A DNA stretch of 64,000 nucleotides from Salisapilia sapeloensis (lineage: Eukaryota > Oomycota > Peronosporomycetes > Peronosporales > Salisapiliaceae). A program made the translations under genes and the position numbers. The DNA is taken from assembly GCA_023334545.1 (NCBI GenBank), contig JAADVB010000002.1, forward strand, positions 116,745 to 180,744, written 5' to 3'. Below, one piece after another: positions 1 through 10,936 of this stretch (position 1 is its first letter; each line of letters starts with the position of its first letter). The notes under the pieces are model-generated. The model saw only the letters and a program-made list of their open reading frames with translations. It did no database searches and had not been told where the DNA came from.

Positions 1-355
1 AAAGAATGGCAGCACCGAGAGAGTGACCGATGCCAATGATCGGACGACGTGGCTTGCCGGCTGCGTCGTCTTCTTTCCATACTTTCTGGACAGTGGAATA
101 GATCTCTTCTGGACCCCACTCATTGTATTTGCGCAGCGGATGATCCACACGAGGATGCTGTGGATCATCTAAGTATAACTCCGCGCCGATGGAGTGATCA
201 CTTTTGCTGCCGTGATAGGGGCATGTAAACCGCACGACGTCGACCTTCTTTTGCTGCAGGAAAGGGGAGTCTCGTAGACGATGCACGATGGGATCCCAGA
301 TTTCGGGGCAGTAACTGCTAGCATGAGCGAGGAGGAGCGTCACACGATCCGACAT
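1..355 (-). CDS. alpha/beta hydrolase, 5' part only (runs off window)
   Basis: The reading frame starts at the ATG at 355-353 and stays open to the window edge, giving 118 residues. It begins MSDRVTLLLAHASSY, the beta-strand and oxyanion-loop pattern of alpha/beta hydrolases. About residue 110 it shows IGIGHSLGAAIL, a nucleophile elbow (G-x-S-x-G type, Ser as catalytic nucleophile) followed by small residues, as in the family. The acid and His of the triad must lie beyond the window. Substrate cannot be told: lipases, esterases and epoxide hydrolases all share this start. No signal peptide is seen, so a cytosolic protein is likely. The upstream side is an AT-rich gap with no other gene. Confidence 0.8.
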   Translation of the reverse strand, partial: MSDRVTLLLAHASSYCPEIWDPIVHRLRDSPFLQQKKVDVVRFTCPYHGSKSDHSIGAELYLDDPQHPRVDHPLRKYNEWGPEEIYSTVQKVWKEDDAAGKPRRPIIGIGHSLGAAIL

Positions 356-1168
356 GATTTCTGACAATGGTCCAAATCTTATTCACGGAAGCTGTTCCGA
401 TGATGTACCATTAAATAGTATCTCGGCATTCTATCTGAAGCACGAGGTCTAGCACACGCTAGCGATACCCATCTAGTCGAATGGCTTTGTTTGATTCCAG
501 TAGCCCATTCACAGGTTTGCGGAATGGTTTAGGACATCGGAAGTGGGCCCCAAAGATAGCTCCAAATTATTATATATGCATATATACAGCAGCACTACCT
601 GATGAAGATACGTCTGAGGACTGTTGATGAGTAAAATGCTGCGATAGTAGTGTACGGCTTGCTCAAGACACCGGCTTTGAGCAGGTTGTGGTGGCTTCGA
701 ATTCATGTCGTTACTTTTCGACTATGGCATTGCCTCTTTTGTATTTAACACTGATATTGTTCACGCTTGCAAATTACTCAAGTTGTGTCTAAAGGTAGCT
801 TAGAACGGATCACATTTTAAAGGGCAGTTAGTGAGGTATCAAATGCTTGTTTTTATTGAATAAGAACGAAGAAATGAGCAGCTAATATCGCACATCAAGC
901 GCTTTGCTAGGATTGACAGGTAGTGATGAACCGTGCTTGGATTGGGACTGCCTAGTTGCTGAAACCCAAATGCAGCCTATCTTATTTTAATTCTTCTGAT
1001 ATAAGTAAGGGCGTGCCTACTGTTTGGATCTAACGAAGAATCGAATGATCACTTTCAGCTCCAAGCAAATCCCTCGAACTTCCGTCAAGGTAACCGATAC
1101 CAGACTGAAGTTATAGCTAGGAGACACATTCAATCCTGTGTTTCTATATCGCAGAAGCATGCCATAAA
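356..1168. other. intergenic, no gene seen
   Basis: About 0.8 kb between the hydrolase start and the HA-repeat pseudogene. Only a short open frame (509-706, minus) occurs. It has low-complexity codon choice and no recognisable motif, and I do not call it a gene. The part next to 355 should hold the hydrolase promoter. Confidence 0.5.
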
Positions 1169-2910
1169 ATGTTCATTGTATTCATGCTCGGACCAAGTTT
1201 CTCCAACTTGTCGTCTCGAACACTTTCGTCCAAGTTACCAGACCTACCAGCTGTTTGGACGACGGAGCTATCTTTCACTAGTATGCACTTTTCACCACGC
1301 AATTCATCTTCGATAGCGAGTATGACGTTGCTGGTCGGGCGAATGCGTCCATCTGCACTTAGCAGTCAATCAAAAGCATGCTTTTCGTCAAATTTTCCCA
1401 CTTCACTGTACCCAATACTGCCCTTGGAACTAGTTGAAAAGCTTAACGCTGGCCAACGACGTCATTATCTTCTCGTATGTGCCATGCAGGAATTTTACCA
1501 GCGCAAAAACCATTTTGCTCTCCTACTACCATTTGTCATTCCATCTTATCAGTCTCAGACGTATCCAAAGGACAAACAGAGAATGATAGCGATAAACTGT
1601 ATCAACCTCGGCCGGAGGAACTGCGAAGCATAAAACTCGGCTTGCATATACATCTTACCATGAGCAATTCCTCTGGCCTCAGCCTCGACCATTTTGTCGT
1701 CCGAGGGCTTGCCAAGATCGGATTTCCAGTTACTAACTGGAAAAACTAATACTTTGAAGCGGTGGAGCTGGCACCACTGGAAGCCTATCGTACTCTATAC
1801 GGAGACTGCCTCGTTTCACAGTTGTTCAGTGTGCCATACGGGCACTCGGCGTGGCCGCGACAGACTTGGGGTCTCAGACTTACCCGACTTGCTCGTAAAT
1901 TTCTATACGAAGGAAGGCTCTCGGAAACGCATCTTAGGCGGCTGGATGAAATTGGCTTTGTATGGGTTGTAAAGGAGACGACTTAGAAAAAGTTCATGAT
2001 ACCAGGCCTTTATCTTTATAAAAAAGTATACGGACACGCAAATGTCCCCAAGAGCTCCAACGTTTCTCGTTAAGAACCATGGCCAAACTACATGCACGAC
2101 TATGCGCTCGGACAGGCGTGTAATAATGCCCGCTATGAAATGGCATACGCAGAGTCTGTGCAAGAACAGATGAAGGAGTTTAATGACCTTGGTTTTAGCT
2201 TTAATTTTCGACAAAACTGGTGGTACCAATTGATCATGCCAGCTATGCGTGCATTCTATACCAAGTATGGACATAACGACGCACCAACAGCCTTCCAAAT
2301 CCCATCTCCCAGTTCAAGAAGCGATAGGTGGCCAGAAGGGACGGCTGGTTAAAGCTAGGTAGAGCGGCGCGTGAAATCCGACGAGGTGCTTATAAAGAGG
2401 TGTACAAGCACGATGAGCACGAAATCGACGGCATGCACTTCGCTTGGAACAGTTTACATCATCTAGAAGTCATAGCATCTATTAAAGCATTGCCTACGAT
2501 GAGATACTACAAGCAGCTACATGGACATGTAGCTATACTATTCAAATTTGTCGTTCCGGTTGAAGCACCTTGGCCACTAGCATCCAGAGGTTTCATTCTA
2601 TGAAACTGGACTGAAAGGGTGAGAAGTGGAGAGAAGACCGTATGGGACGAAACGCGAATGGAGTTGGATCAACTGGGCTTTCGATAGAACATACAAGTCT
2701 CAAGATACAAATAGATCGTTCCTAAGCCTATTAGCGCATGCGGAAAAGTTCGGGTCCTGTGCGTATATGCCACAAAGGCTCGTGGTTCGATCTACGGCTT
2801 CTTTTCCAGGAAACACGTGGAAACTTCATATAGACAAGACATTATGGTTGATCCGGTTGAGCGTACAAAGGTGTTCAAATGGATGCTGATGACGAAGACA
2901 ACACTTTAGA
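1169..2910 (+). pseudogene. decayed helicase-associated (HA) repeat protein gene
   Basis: Several copies of the helicase-associated (HA) repeat can be read, spread over three frames and broken by stops. Examples are VCAMQEFYQRKNHFALL with PFVIPS (about 1465-1555), RLDEIGFVWVV (about 1939-1977), LYKKVYGHANVP and YALGQACNNARYEMAYAES (2013-2160), NDLGFSFNF with WWYQLIMPAMRAFYTKYGH, then LGRAAREIRRGAYKEV and QLHGHVAILFKFVVP (2350-2560), and MPQRLVVRS with FPGNTWKLHI (2760-2840). Each has the family pattern of GH-x-x-VP, W-x-x-x-LG and L-x-x-x-GF. In the main frame stops interrupt at 1747, 1984 and about 2071. Frame changes are needed near 1575, 2340 and 2690. HA-repeat proteins form a large family in oomycetes; their role is unknown. 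Introns do not explain the stops, so I call it a pseudogene; sequencing errors are the alternative. Confidence 0.75.
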
Positions 2911-4569
2911 ATCAATGGGTTTCAATCGATAATATACGTTTCAACACGAAGAAGTTTTTAATAAAGTACATTTTGTTTACATGCGCAGTATCAATGATAG
3001 CAGGTGCAGTTCTGTACGAGATGAAGCGAAGGCAAAAGCATAGTATAGTTGAACATTATTTGCATCTCTTGAAGATCGCATGAATTGGTTTTAGTCTATC
3101 GGAAGCACGCTTCTGACAACGAATTCCGATACAGTCGTTCCTCCTTATAAGTTCCTCTTTATCAGATTGAACTCTTTTGTATGACGTCCAACTTGATACA
3201 CAAGTGAGTTCTTCTTAAAGTTTGTATACTATTACTCTGTAAGGCTTGCACGCATATGAAAAAGAATTGTTGTGCACCAATTGATCTGACCCTCTTTATT
3301 TGTATATCACACATCAATCAGAGATCGGACATAATAAATTCAGACCTCTAGTTGGCGTGGATGTATCAGTTGAACTGGGTCATATCCCAATAAAGAGATG
3401 GCCTCACATGGAAAAATATACATGTTCCACTTTATTGATACAAAGTTACTCTAAAATAAAAGATCACCTAGCGATGCTTCAACCGTTCTTGTTCTACTCT
3501 ACAGCGTCCACTGCGTCTACTCTGTGCAAACAATCAACCTCACAGTGTTTTAGTCAGGGTAAGCTATTGTATCTGTATCGAAATTCCGCCTTTGCGAACC
3601 CAGACTAATTAGTGCGTAAAATCGTATTTTTAATTCAATTGCCTCTAATTAAAGCATTATAAATTTTCTGGAGGTATTACACTAAGAGTCGCTATACTAA
3701 GATCTTGATTCCTAACTAAGAAGGGAGCTATCAATCAAGTAACCACGGTAAACTCGTTGCATGTATATTTTATTTTATCTTGACAGTCATTTCTACATAG
3801 TAATGTGACAACCTGCCAACAATCTTCTGACAACTTTAACTCGCAAGGTTTCTATTCAATTTCAATACCATGCTTCGCTACGACTATCCTGCTCTGCTCA
3901 ACACTAACTTACGAGCACCAACTTAGATGCTGATCGAGCCTTAATCTGTCTTTGAAATGAAATAAGTCGAGTTGTTGCATTGTACTTTTCCTTTTATAAT
4001 ACTTTGACTACTTACTCTGCAAAGGATCCTGTCGTTTAGTATACGGTATTATATAATAATACTACACCATTTAAGTTAACGAAGGTATCGTCAAACTTGT
4101 CTTAACTGAACTCTGAGAAATAGATATCCTTTTATATCTGACATATATAGCCAATTAAACGATCTATATTGTATGCAAATTAAAGTTTAATGACACCCTA
4201 AATTTATATTATTTTTGTATGATATGTGACTTGTCTACGGGTCGTACTAGGTTGAGAAGGTCTTTGTGTATAATGGACTTTCGCACCCTTCAATAGGATG
4301 GGGGTATACAATACGGATAGGGTATATAAAACGGCAGGCCCCGTTATTATGCACTGCCTAAACATGAAGTAGCTCAAATATCCATTGGTCTCACCGAGAC
4401 TAGTTGTAGTGAATTCACCAAGCTGCGGCAGACAGTGTTTAGTTTTAGTGAGACTAAACGTAGTGGAAGGTGTACTTTGCGCTGTCTGAGACGAAGCATA
4501 TATACGCAATCACACCATCACTCTTACAAAACGTGATGGTCGAATTGAAAATGGAAATGTATTCTCTAC
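2911..4569. other. AT-rich intergenic region, possible LTR-like segment
   Basis: About 1.7 kb with no supportable gene. Open frames at 3300-3608 (plus) and 4204-4509 (minus) have no recognisable motifs. Around 4318-4332 a TATA-like string (ggtatataaaacggc) is followed by two related stretches containing GAGACTA near 4395 and 4452. This could be the remains of a promoter or a solo LTR, but no matching terminal repeats or target duplication were found. Confidence 0.4.
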
Positions 4570-7500
4570 TTAAAACCACATGGATGTGTTCTCTTTTCGC
4601 GTCGATAGCACTCGGGACTGACGAGAATAACGTCTCGAGTTGTGCGCTCGGTCGATGGTGGCAACTGCTTTCTGGAGAAATTCGCCAACTTGAATCGTCT
4701 TGTCAGAAGCACGCAAGATCGACGGGTAACCTGCTTTCTTTGCCAGTAAGTTGCCTACTAGTCGCGCACAACGACCATTTCCGTCGTGGAAAGGATGGAT
4801 GTAGAAAACCAGGACTGCAAATGCATAGTACGCTCGTAGCAAAGGTCTCTTGCGCCACACCTGCTCGTCATTTACCACGCGCAGACAATGCTCCAGTGCT
4901 TTTTCTATCTCTGCTACTGGCAAAAAGACACGATAGATTCGAGCAGACGCATATCCGACTGCGGATTCAACACGCGTGACACCAGCTTGACAACTAGTTT
5001 CCGGGAGTAGACATTTGTGGATGGAATAGAGCTGCTCAAGAGTCAGCATAGACGCTGTGTCTTGCACAATGCCATTTAATACTTCCGTCAGCCTCTGTCT
5101 CGTCATAGAAGAAGCCTTGGACGTTGCTTTCGTATCATGAGCAGCTCCGATAGAGTCATAGATTTCACTTGATGTAAAGACAGACCCTTCGATATCGTTT
5201 GTGTAGTGCTCTAGCAGCGTAGACCGCTTATGAAACTTGTCATATTCCAGTCCCAACTGCGCTTGAAGCTATGTGAATTGTAGAATAAGTATATATAAGT
5301 CTAGATAGAAAGTATGTATGGTAGATAGAGCACCTCATGGATTTCGAGGAAGATAGGTGATAGTGGAGCATCCTCACGATTAAAGTAGGAAAGACCTGTA
5401 AATATGCATTGTCAGGAATAGAAATGCTTGTGGTAACTTGGAGGACATACCTGACGATTGTACGTTTTGCTTTGTCGGATTCGGAGTAGCATTTGCAGGC
5501 ACTTGGATCTGTTTCCCAGGATGCATGTGACCTACCATCCTAACTGTCAGTCCATTTCACAAAGCATAAGGATCGTGCAGTTCTACCAGGAACGTTGTAC
5601 TTGCAGAGAACGCAGTCGGTGGTCTCTTTCGGTGATGACTGTGGCTCTGTCTCTTTCTTGCTTACATCTCGTGGACTACTGTTTCCACTCGACATATCTT
5701 CATCCGATTCCATACCCTTTGGATCGGCTATTTTATCCACCGTCGCCACGAGTTTGGATACGTCGAGGAAGATCGTGCCTTCTGGTGGACTAACAGCATG
5801 CAAGTAGTGTACATAGTATTGAAGATGTACAAGCAGTTCCTGTCGCGTTCGAATGCGTCCTTGACAGCTTCGGAGGATGTAGGCAGGATCCCATACTTTC
5901 CATTCGGTATAAAACGGTGTTTGGAAGTCTTTATTCTCCAGCAAACGTGTCAACGATCGTAGTAGAGGCACAGCAGCAGAATGATCTTCACTGCTCATAG
6001 AGACCGCGAGCGAGTGAACAAAGTCCCATAGTCCCCACTCAAGTGCCAACTCCGTCGTGTCACTCACAACCATATCTTCTTTGCTACTAGTCGTATCAAT
6101 CAGCTCACCATTCGCAGTGATAGCATTATCCAATAGACGACAATACTGCCATCGAGGCACTTCGGCAAAGTTATTCGAGACACTCGTGAGCTGCTGCTTT
6201 AACCCTGCCAACGTCGTCACGGATCGCAAGAGACGCTGTACGCGCCTCACTTCACTCGGGTCTTCTGTCAGCTCTTCTGTGGTGTACCAAGACAAGACAG
6301 CGATGGCAGACATGTTAAGAATCATTGGCGCTGAGAAAGATGTTTGTAAAGCTGCTCGACGAGCTAGAGGAAGGAGGAAGTAGTGGCTTTGCGTAGTGGA
6401 CGGAAGAGATAGCCACTCTGGTTGTTGCGTACTGTACACTTGTCCGACATGACCTTGGCCTGGATCGACAAGGAAAGAGGAGGCAGCACGTCGGAAGGCT
6501 TGCAGTGGATCAGAAGCGAGTGGTGTGTTGCCACTACTGTGCTGATTCGCGGATGAAAACGTGTAGCGATGGCTGTGCAAGGATGATGTTGCTGCAAGAG
6601 TCGAAGATCGAGCGTGTTTGTGCCATACGCTGTGTGCGACAAGGACACAAGTATCGGACGTACCGTCTGTAGTCGGACAAAAGACTTGGCCCATGGTCCA
6701 TCGGTCTCGCGTGACAGCGCGCAGAGAGAACTCGAGGGCAGAGTAGAGTGTATTGGAATCGATTTGATCTGTTGGAAGGATAGCGTTGTTCCCATTTATG
6801 GACGCGTGGTTGGCAGCTAGTAATTTCGCAACTTCATTGTGTGCAAAATCAATTGCTTCCGACAAGGCAGACGTTCCCCATCGATCCAGTAAATTCACCT
6901 GTACACCACAATCGACAAGGTACTGTGCGACCTCCAATTGTCCTTCTGCACTAGCAATATGGAGAAGTGTACGTAAATCATAGTCTTGGACATCAACATG
7001 CACTCTGGACGGAACGAGTGCACGCAACTGCGTTATATCACCACTTTTCGCTGCTCGAAATGCCTGTGTAATGTGTTGATCGTCCGTAGCTTCCATCTTG
7101 GTGGTCGAGATAGCCTGGTTTTCATACTGACGAAGAAGTTCGACGATTGCAGTCATGCTTTTGTCCATGGCGACGGCCATTGGCGTTCGACCAGATTGAT
7201 CTACAACGTGAACATCAACTCCGGCCGACAGCAAGAGCTCTACGACAGCCACTTGCCCATGCTCAACAGCTAGATGCAGGGAAGTATGTCCCTTATGGTC
7301 CCGAACGTCAAGTTGGACACCATCAAGCCATGCACGTTTAATCTTATCTGTATTTCCTTCCTTGATGGCATGGAAAAACGATCGTAGGTTCATCTCCAGA
7401 CTACCCGAGTATCGATCGGATGGAGCTGGCGATGTTCTAGAGTATACTTTTGGTCCTACATTCTTGTGGAATTTCTGAGGAAGATGCAAGAGCTGAAGGA

Positions 7501-7836
7501 TACGAGGATTCTGGTTGTCAAGTGCACAATCGATAGGAGATCGACCCCAACGATCCACAGCTTCAGCGTTCGCACCCCACTGTAGCAAAAGCTCTACAGC
7601 GTCTACCTGACTGTCACTTACAGCAATATGTAATGGTGTACTGGATACAAGGCAGGAAGGTTACAGTCTATAAGTGTGTCATCTCAAGGGAGGAGCGAGT
7701 ACCGTTTATCGTAGTCGCCTGCATTGATGTCTGCCCCATGGGCACGCACACGGTGCATGAGGTCCAGGTCGCCTTGAGCAGCAGCCCAGCACATGGCCGT
7801 TGTCGTAGCAGTGTGGGAGCCTTGAAGGAGCTCCAT
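4570..7836 (-). CDS. ankyrin repeat / GAF-like / Fic domain protein (predicted AMPylase), five exons
   Basis: My model joins exons 7836-7703, 7640-5587, 5531-5451, 5395-5334 and 5268-4570 (introns 62, 55, 55 and 65 nt), giving 1009 residues with phases that close. The start is the first in-frame ATG (MELLQGSH). The N-terminus carries ankyrin repeats in two blocks (for example DKRTPLHIAV, GHTSLHLAVEHGQ, RTLLHIASAEGQ). The middle resembles a GAF domain (GQVFCPTTDG through HYFLLPLARRA). The C-terminal 230 residues are a Fic domain. The catalytic motif HPFHDGNGRCAR (His about 935) has every key residue for transferring AMP from ATP to a hydroxyl side chain. Upstream TNDIEG (Glu about 804) matches the class II autoinhibitory motif of FICD. 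FICD-like TPR repeats and an N-terminal membrane anchor are absent, so a cytosolic enzyme is inferred. The target is unknown. It is head to head with the glutaredoxin gene. Confidence 0.85.
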
Positions 7837-8101
7837 GCGTTCGTTAGCTCTCGAGTACCACGAGCGATTCTTCAAGCGGCAAATTAACAGTTTTATCACA
7901 CGAATTAATGCTTTTGCACTACTTTTATTTTGTATTTACGTCAATTTGATTGGCCGATATAGTTCAATTATTTAATTGTATCAGTACTTTATAAATAAAC
8001 CAATCATAGACTAGATCGGGTGCAAACAATTGACACAATTAAGCACAATCGAACAGATCCGAAAGTATATTCTCGCGACTAAAGCTCCTTTCTCATCCGC
8101 C
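7837..8101. promoter_or_regulatory. divergent promoter of Fic and glutaredoxin genes
   Basis: A 265-bp AT-rich gap separates two divergent start codons. It holds CCAAT at 8000-8004 and the inverted form ATTGG at 7949-7953, one for each direction. Shared control is inferred from spacing only. Confidence 0.45.
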
Positions 8102-8869
8102 ATGCAATCTTCATTGGTAAAACGTCTATCACGGAGAATGTATACGTCCCGAGCTTCGCCTTTACTAAATTCCATGCTACAGTCCGAAACTAGTGACCTG
8201 CAACAACCAAAGCTGTACATTTATGACCATTGCCCGTCATGCGTTCGAGCTCGAATGATTTTCGGTTTCAAGCAAGTGCCTCATGAATTGATCTTCATGG
8301 CTAACCATGACGAGGCTCAGCCGAAGCAGCTTGTTGGGAAGAAGATTGCACCTATCTTGCAACTTCCTGCTGAAGATAATCGAGCATTCCCTGAGAGCAT
8401 GGACATTGTCCAATACGTGGACGAACACTTTGGTGACGGCCCGATCCTCGCGCCAGCATCCGGTCGAGAAGACCTGAAGAAATGGATCGAGGATTCTGCT
8501 CAAACATTCCGTTTGCTGTACCATCCTCGCTTCCACGCTGCTCCATTCGCGGAGTTTGCTCGCTTCGAGTCTCGCGAGTACTATCGCGTGAAGAAGGAAG
8601 ATAGCATTGGACCATTTACGAAGGCACTTGACAAGACCCCGGAGCTAGTTGAACAAGCCAACAAGCATCTGAAGGATCTCAGTGAGCTATTCCATTCCAG
8701 CACTTCTGTTAATGGAAGCCTGAGCTACGATGACATTGACATGTTTGGTCGCTTGCGCACTCTTACGATTGTCAAGGATTTGGAATGGCCATCTAAACTG
8801 AAGGACTACTTGGAGTACATGTCGAAAAAAGCAGATGTATTGCTTTTGCACGACATGGCAAAAATGTAG
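8102..8869 (+). CDS. glutaredoxin 2 family protein, predicted mitochondrial
   Basis: From the ATG at 8102 the product has 255 residues. After a 36-residue leader it matches bacterial glutaredoxin 2 (GrxB) along its whole length: KLYIYDHCPSCVRARMIFG, PILQLPAEDN, PESMDIVQYVDEHFG, then the helical GST-like domain with VNGSLSYDDIDMFGRLR and a WPSKL near the end. The active site is C44-P-S-C47; E. coli Grx2 has CPYC. The protein should reduce disulfides or glutathione mixed disulfides using glutathione. The leader (MQSSLVKRLSRRMYTSR) is rich in Arg, Ser and Leu without acidic residues, as in mitochondrial targeting peptides. The frame is open a little further upstream but only with a TTG. Grx2 is mainly bacterial, so transfer from a bacterium is likely. 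Confidence 0.88.
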   Translation: MQSSLVKRLSRRMYTSRASPLLNSMLQSETSDLQQPKLYIYDHCPSCVRARMIFGFKQVPHELIFMANHDEAQPKQLVGKKIAPILQLPAEDNRAFPESMDIVQYVDEHFGDGPILAPASGREDLKKWIEDSAQTFRLLYHPRFHAAPFAEFARFESREYYRVKKEDSIGPFTKALDKTPELVEQANKHLKDLSELFHSSTSVNGSLSYDDIDMFGRLRTLTIVKDLEWPSKLKDYLEYMSKKADVLLLHDMAKM

Positions 8870-9016
8870 GCGCCAAAGGGCAACTACGCTTGATAATACA
8901 TAATCAAGTTGAAAGCAAAGAATCGTATATTGTTTTTTTATCGTTTTCTTTATATGTCATGCAATTAATGAAAAGGTAGATAGCTGTGCTTGTGCGTCGT
9001 GCTTGAATGCCCTCAA

Positions 9017-10936
9017 CTACTGTCCGGTGGTCGAGACTTCCTTGAATGATCCCATCATGCGTATAATCAGCAAGTACATTGCTGTGCTGTACATGGAGTT
9101 GACCCCCTTAATCCAAAAGTTAAGCTCCGCAAGAATGATGCCACTCGGACTGTCTTCAGCGTTGCAAAACGTACGCCACATAATGAGAGCATAGGCGATG
9201 CGACTATTTGGCAAGGTAGTCACACCCAAGTGAGATACGAAAGTGAACCCAACGAATAGCATGAAGTCAACAAAGGTTGCAGATTGACCACAGGCGGAGC
9301 GAGAAAGCCAGAATTGGAAACCAATGGGCAGAGAGACTGCTTGGAGGTACGACATGGTCGAGACGAGCACCGGGTATGTCGCGCCAAACACCACCGGCGA
9401 AATTTCTTGCGTTTCCATAGCTGTCTTCGTCGCGACAGCAAGAGGTAGATATGGCGTTTGAAGAATGCAAGAATGCAGGATGGTAGTCATATTCTTCCAC
9501 AACCACTTAAAAGGATTTTGGCGAGTGAAGTAGTAGAACATCATAGGTGCAATGACGGCTAGCTGGAGTGTGTACGTACAGGTCATTGCCAAGCAATAGT
9601 AACGCGATTGCCAGTACCATTGCAGCATCTCTGGTCGCCTGACAAGCGATCCGATAACAAGTGGGAAGGAGGCGAATATTGCAATGCTCTGTATCCACTC
9701 AACAATAATCACGAGTGTCGCGTATATATGCATGATGAGACGTAGCATTGGGTTTTGACGGTTCTCAATCCCACGGAAACTTCCTGTAATTGCAATGCCT
9801 GCAGCAGTCGCAATCATCAGGACACTCAAGTACTTCCCTGAGGCGAATGAGTCGACTGCATTCGTTGGGAAAAAGGTATCGAGGACAGCAAACAAGTATT
9901 GATTGAAATTCACTTTGGACGTAATATCTTCGACACCAAGCCTCTTATTCACGTCGACAAGCTGAGGAAAGATAGTTGTGTCATTAATCGAATCTCCCTG
10001 GCAAATCAATGTCCCGTTATCCCCCTTCATCATGAATTTGTTGTTGGCCATGCATTTAAAAGCAAATGGATGCGAGTCATCTTCTCTTGAAACTGCGTTT
10101 TCCTCGGCAGCAAAGATTGGGAAAAATAGATACCCAACGAATGTAGAAACAAAAGAAGACATGGTATTAACCAAGAGCACGAGTATCGTTCCCTTAAACC
10201 AAAGAGAGCGCAGGACATTTTTCTTGGCCAAGTTTGCAACGGAGAGAAGTACTTGACAAAACGAAAGGGGTAGAATCATACATTCCAGTATGCGTGCATA
10301 CAGAAAACCGATCGCTTCGATCCAGTAACCTGCATCAGCCCCTACTTCCGCCTTCAATAATGCATAACCAATCACGAGACTAATGATTATGACTATCATG
10401 AGAGCGAACGGATTGTAGGAAAGCTTCAGGATCGTAGACAGTTTGCTGCTTTTGACCGACATACCTATATCATCATAAGATGGCTCTGGATTGCGGCTCC
10501 CTCTTGGTGTCCCTAAGGCGTCTTCGTACTCGGCACGAGAAGTCTCTTCAGCGGGAGCAGCACGCTGCGTCGTAAAGTCGGTACGAGCAAGAGCCGTGGG
10601 GCGATAAGGCATTTGAGGTGTGCTCGAACTAGGTGATTGGATAGAGCTAGGAGGATCCAATACAGCAACTTGGTTTTGCGGCTGATGGGGCGTGGATACA
10701 TTACTGATCAAATCACCATACTCCAAGCCTTCTCCAACAGTAGATGGGTGATTAGCTGAATGATGATTCGATGATGTAGGTGTGTTTGAGCGAATAGTGG
10801 GATTGCTGTTCCACCCAGCAGCTTCATCTGTATCGTAGATACTGTCGTTCAAACTATGGATGTCACTCTCGGTATCTTCAGAATAAATGATAAACTTTGG
10901 TCGCTGTTGAGCGCGATCCGAATGCGAATCACTCAT
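9017..10936 (-). CDS. divergent SLC1/DAACS-type (dicarboxylate/amino acid:cation) symporter
   Basis: Single-exon protein of 639 residues starting at the ATG at 10936. The first 165 residues are Ser/Pro/acid-rich and probably cytosolic. The rest is a multi-pass membrane domain. It opens with PFALMIVIIISLVIGYALL and FLYARILECMILPLSFCQV, which fit the first helices of the sodium:dicarboxylate symporter family (PF00375). The hairpin and late helices can be followed through LQTPYLPLAVATKTAME, VFGATYPVLVSTMSYLQ and GVTTLPNSRIAYAL. The classical NMDGT motif that binds cation and substrate is replaced by a divergent sequence, so the transported substrate is unclear. A Cys- and Asn-rich loop (about residues 290-335) may be extracellular. 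The family assignment is by helix pattern and short motifs, not strong identity. Confidence 0.7.
   Translation of the reverse strand: MSDSHSDRAQQRPKFIIYSEDTESDIHSLNDSIYDTDEAAGWNSNPTIRSNTPTSSNHHSANHPSTVGEGLEYGDLISNVSTPHQPQNQVAVLDPPSSIQSPSSSTPQMPYRPTALARTDFTTQRAAPAEETSRAEYEDALGTPRGSRNPEPSYDDIGMSVKSSKLSTILKLSYNPFALMIVIIISLVIGYALLKAEVGADAGYWIEAIGFLYARILECMILPLSFCQVLLSVANLAKKNVLRSLWFKGTILVLLVNTMSSFVSTFVGYLFFPIFAAEENAVSREDDSHPFAFKCMANNKFMMKGDNGTLICQGDSINDTTIFPQLVDVNKRLGVEDITSKVNFNQYLFAVLDTFFPTNAVDSFASGKYLSVLMIATAAGIAITGSFRGIENRQNPMLRLIMHIYATLVIIVEWIQSIAIFASFPLVIGSLVRRPEMLQWYWQSRYYCLAMTCTYTLQLAVIAPMMFYYFTRQNPFKWLWKNMTTILHSCILQTPYLPLAVATKTAMETQEISPVVFGATYPVLVSTMSYLQAVSLPIGFQFWLSRSACGQSATFVDFMLFVGFTFVSHLGVTTLPNSRIAYALIMWRTFCNAEDSPSGIILAELNFWIKGVNSMYSTAMYLLIIRMMGSFKEVSTTGQ

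Noticed and set aside
2780-2800. tRNA B-box-like string (ggttcgatct)
   Set aside because: It lies inside the HA-repeat pseudogene and no A box or cloverleaf can be formed around it.
4570-5256. Separate Fic gene of 228 residues
   Set aside because: The frame begins with TTG, and three short introns join it in phase to the ankyrin/GAF frame, so it is the last exon of one gene.
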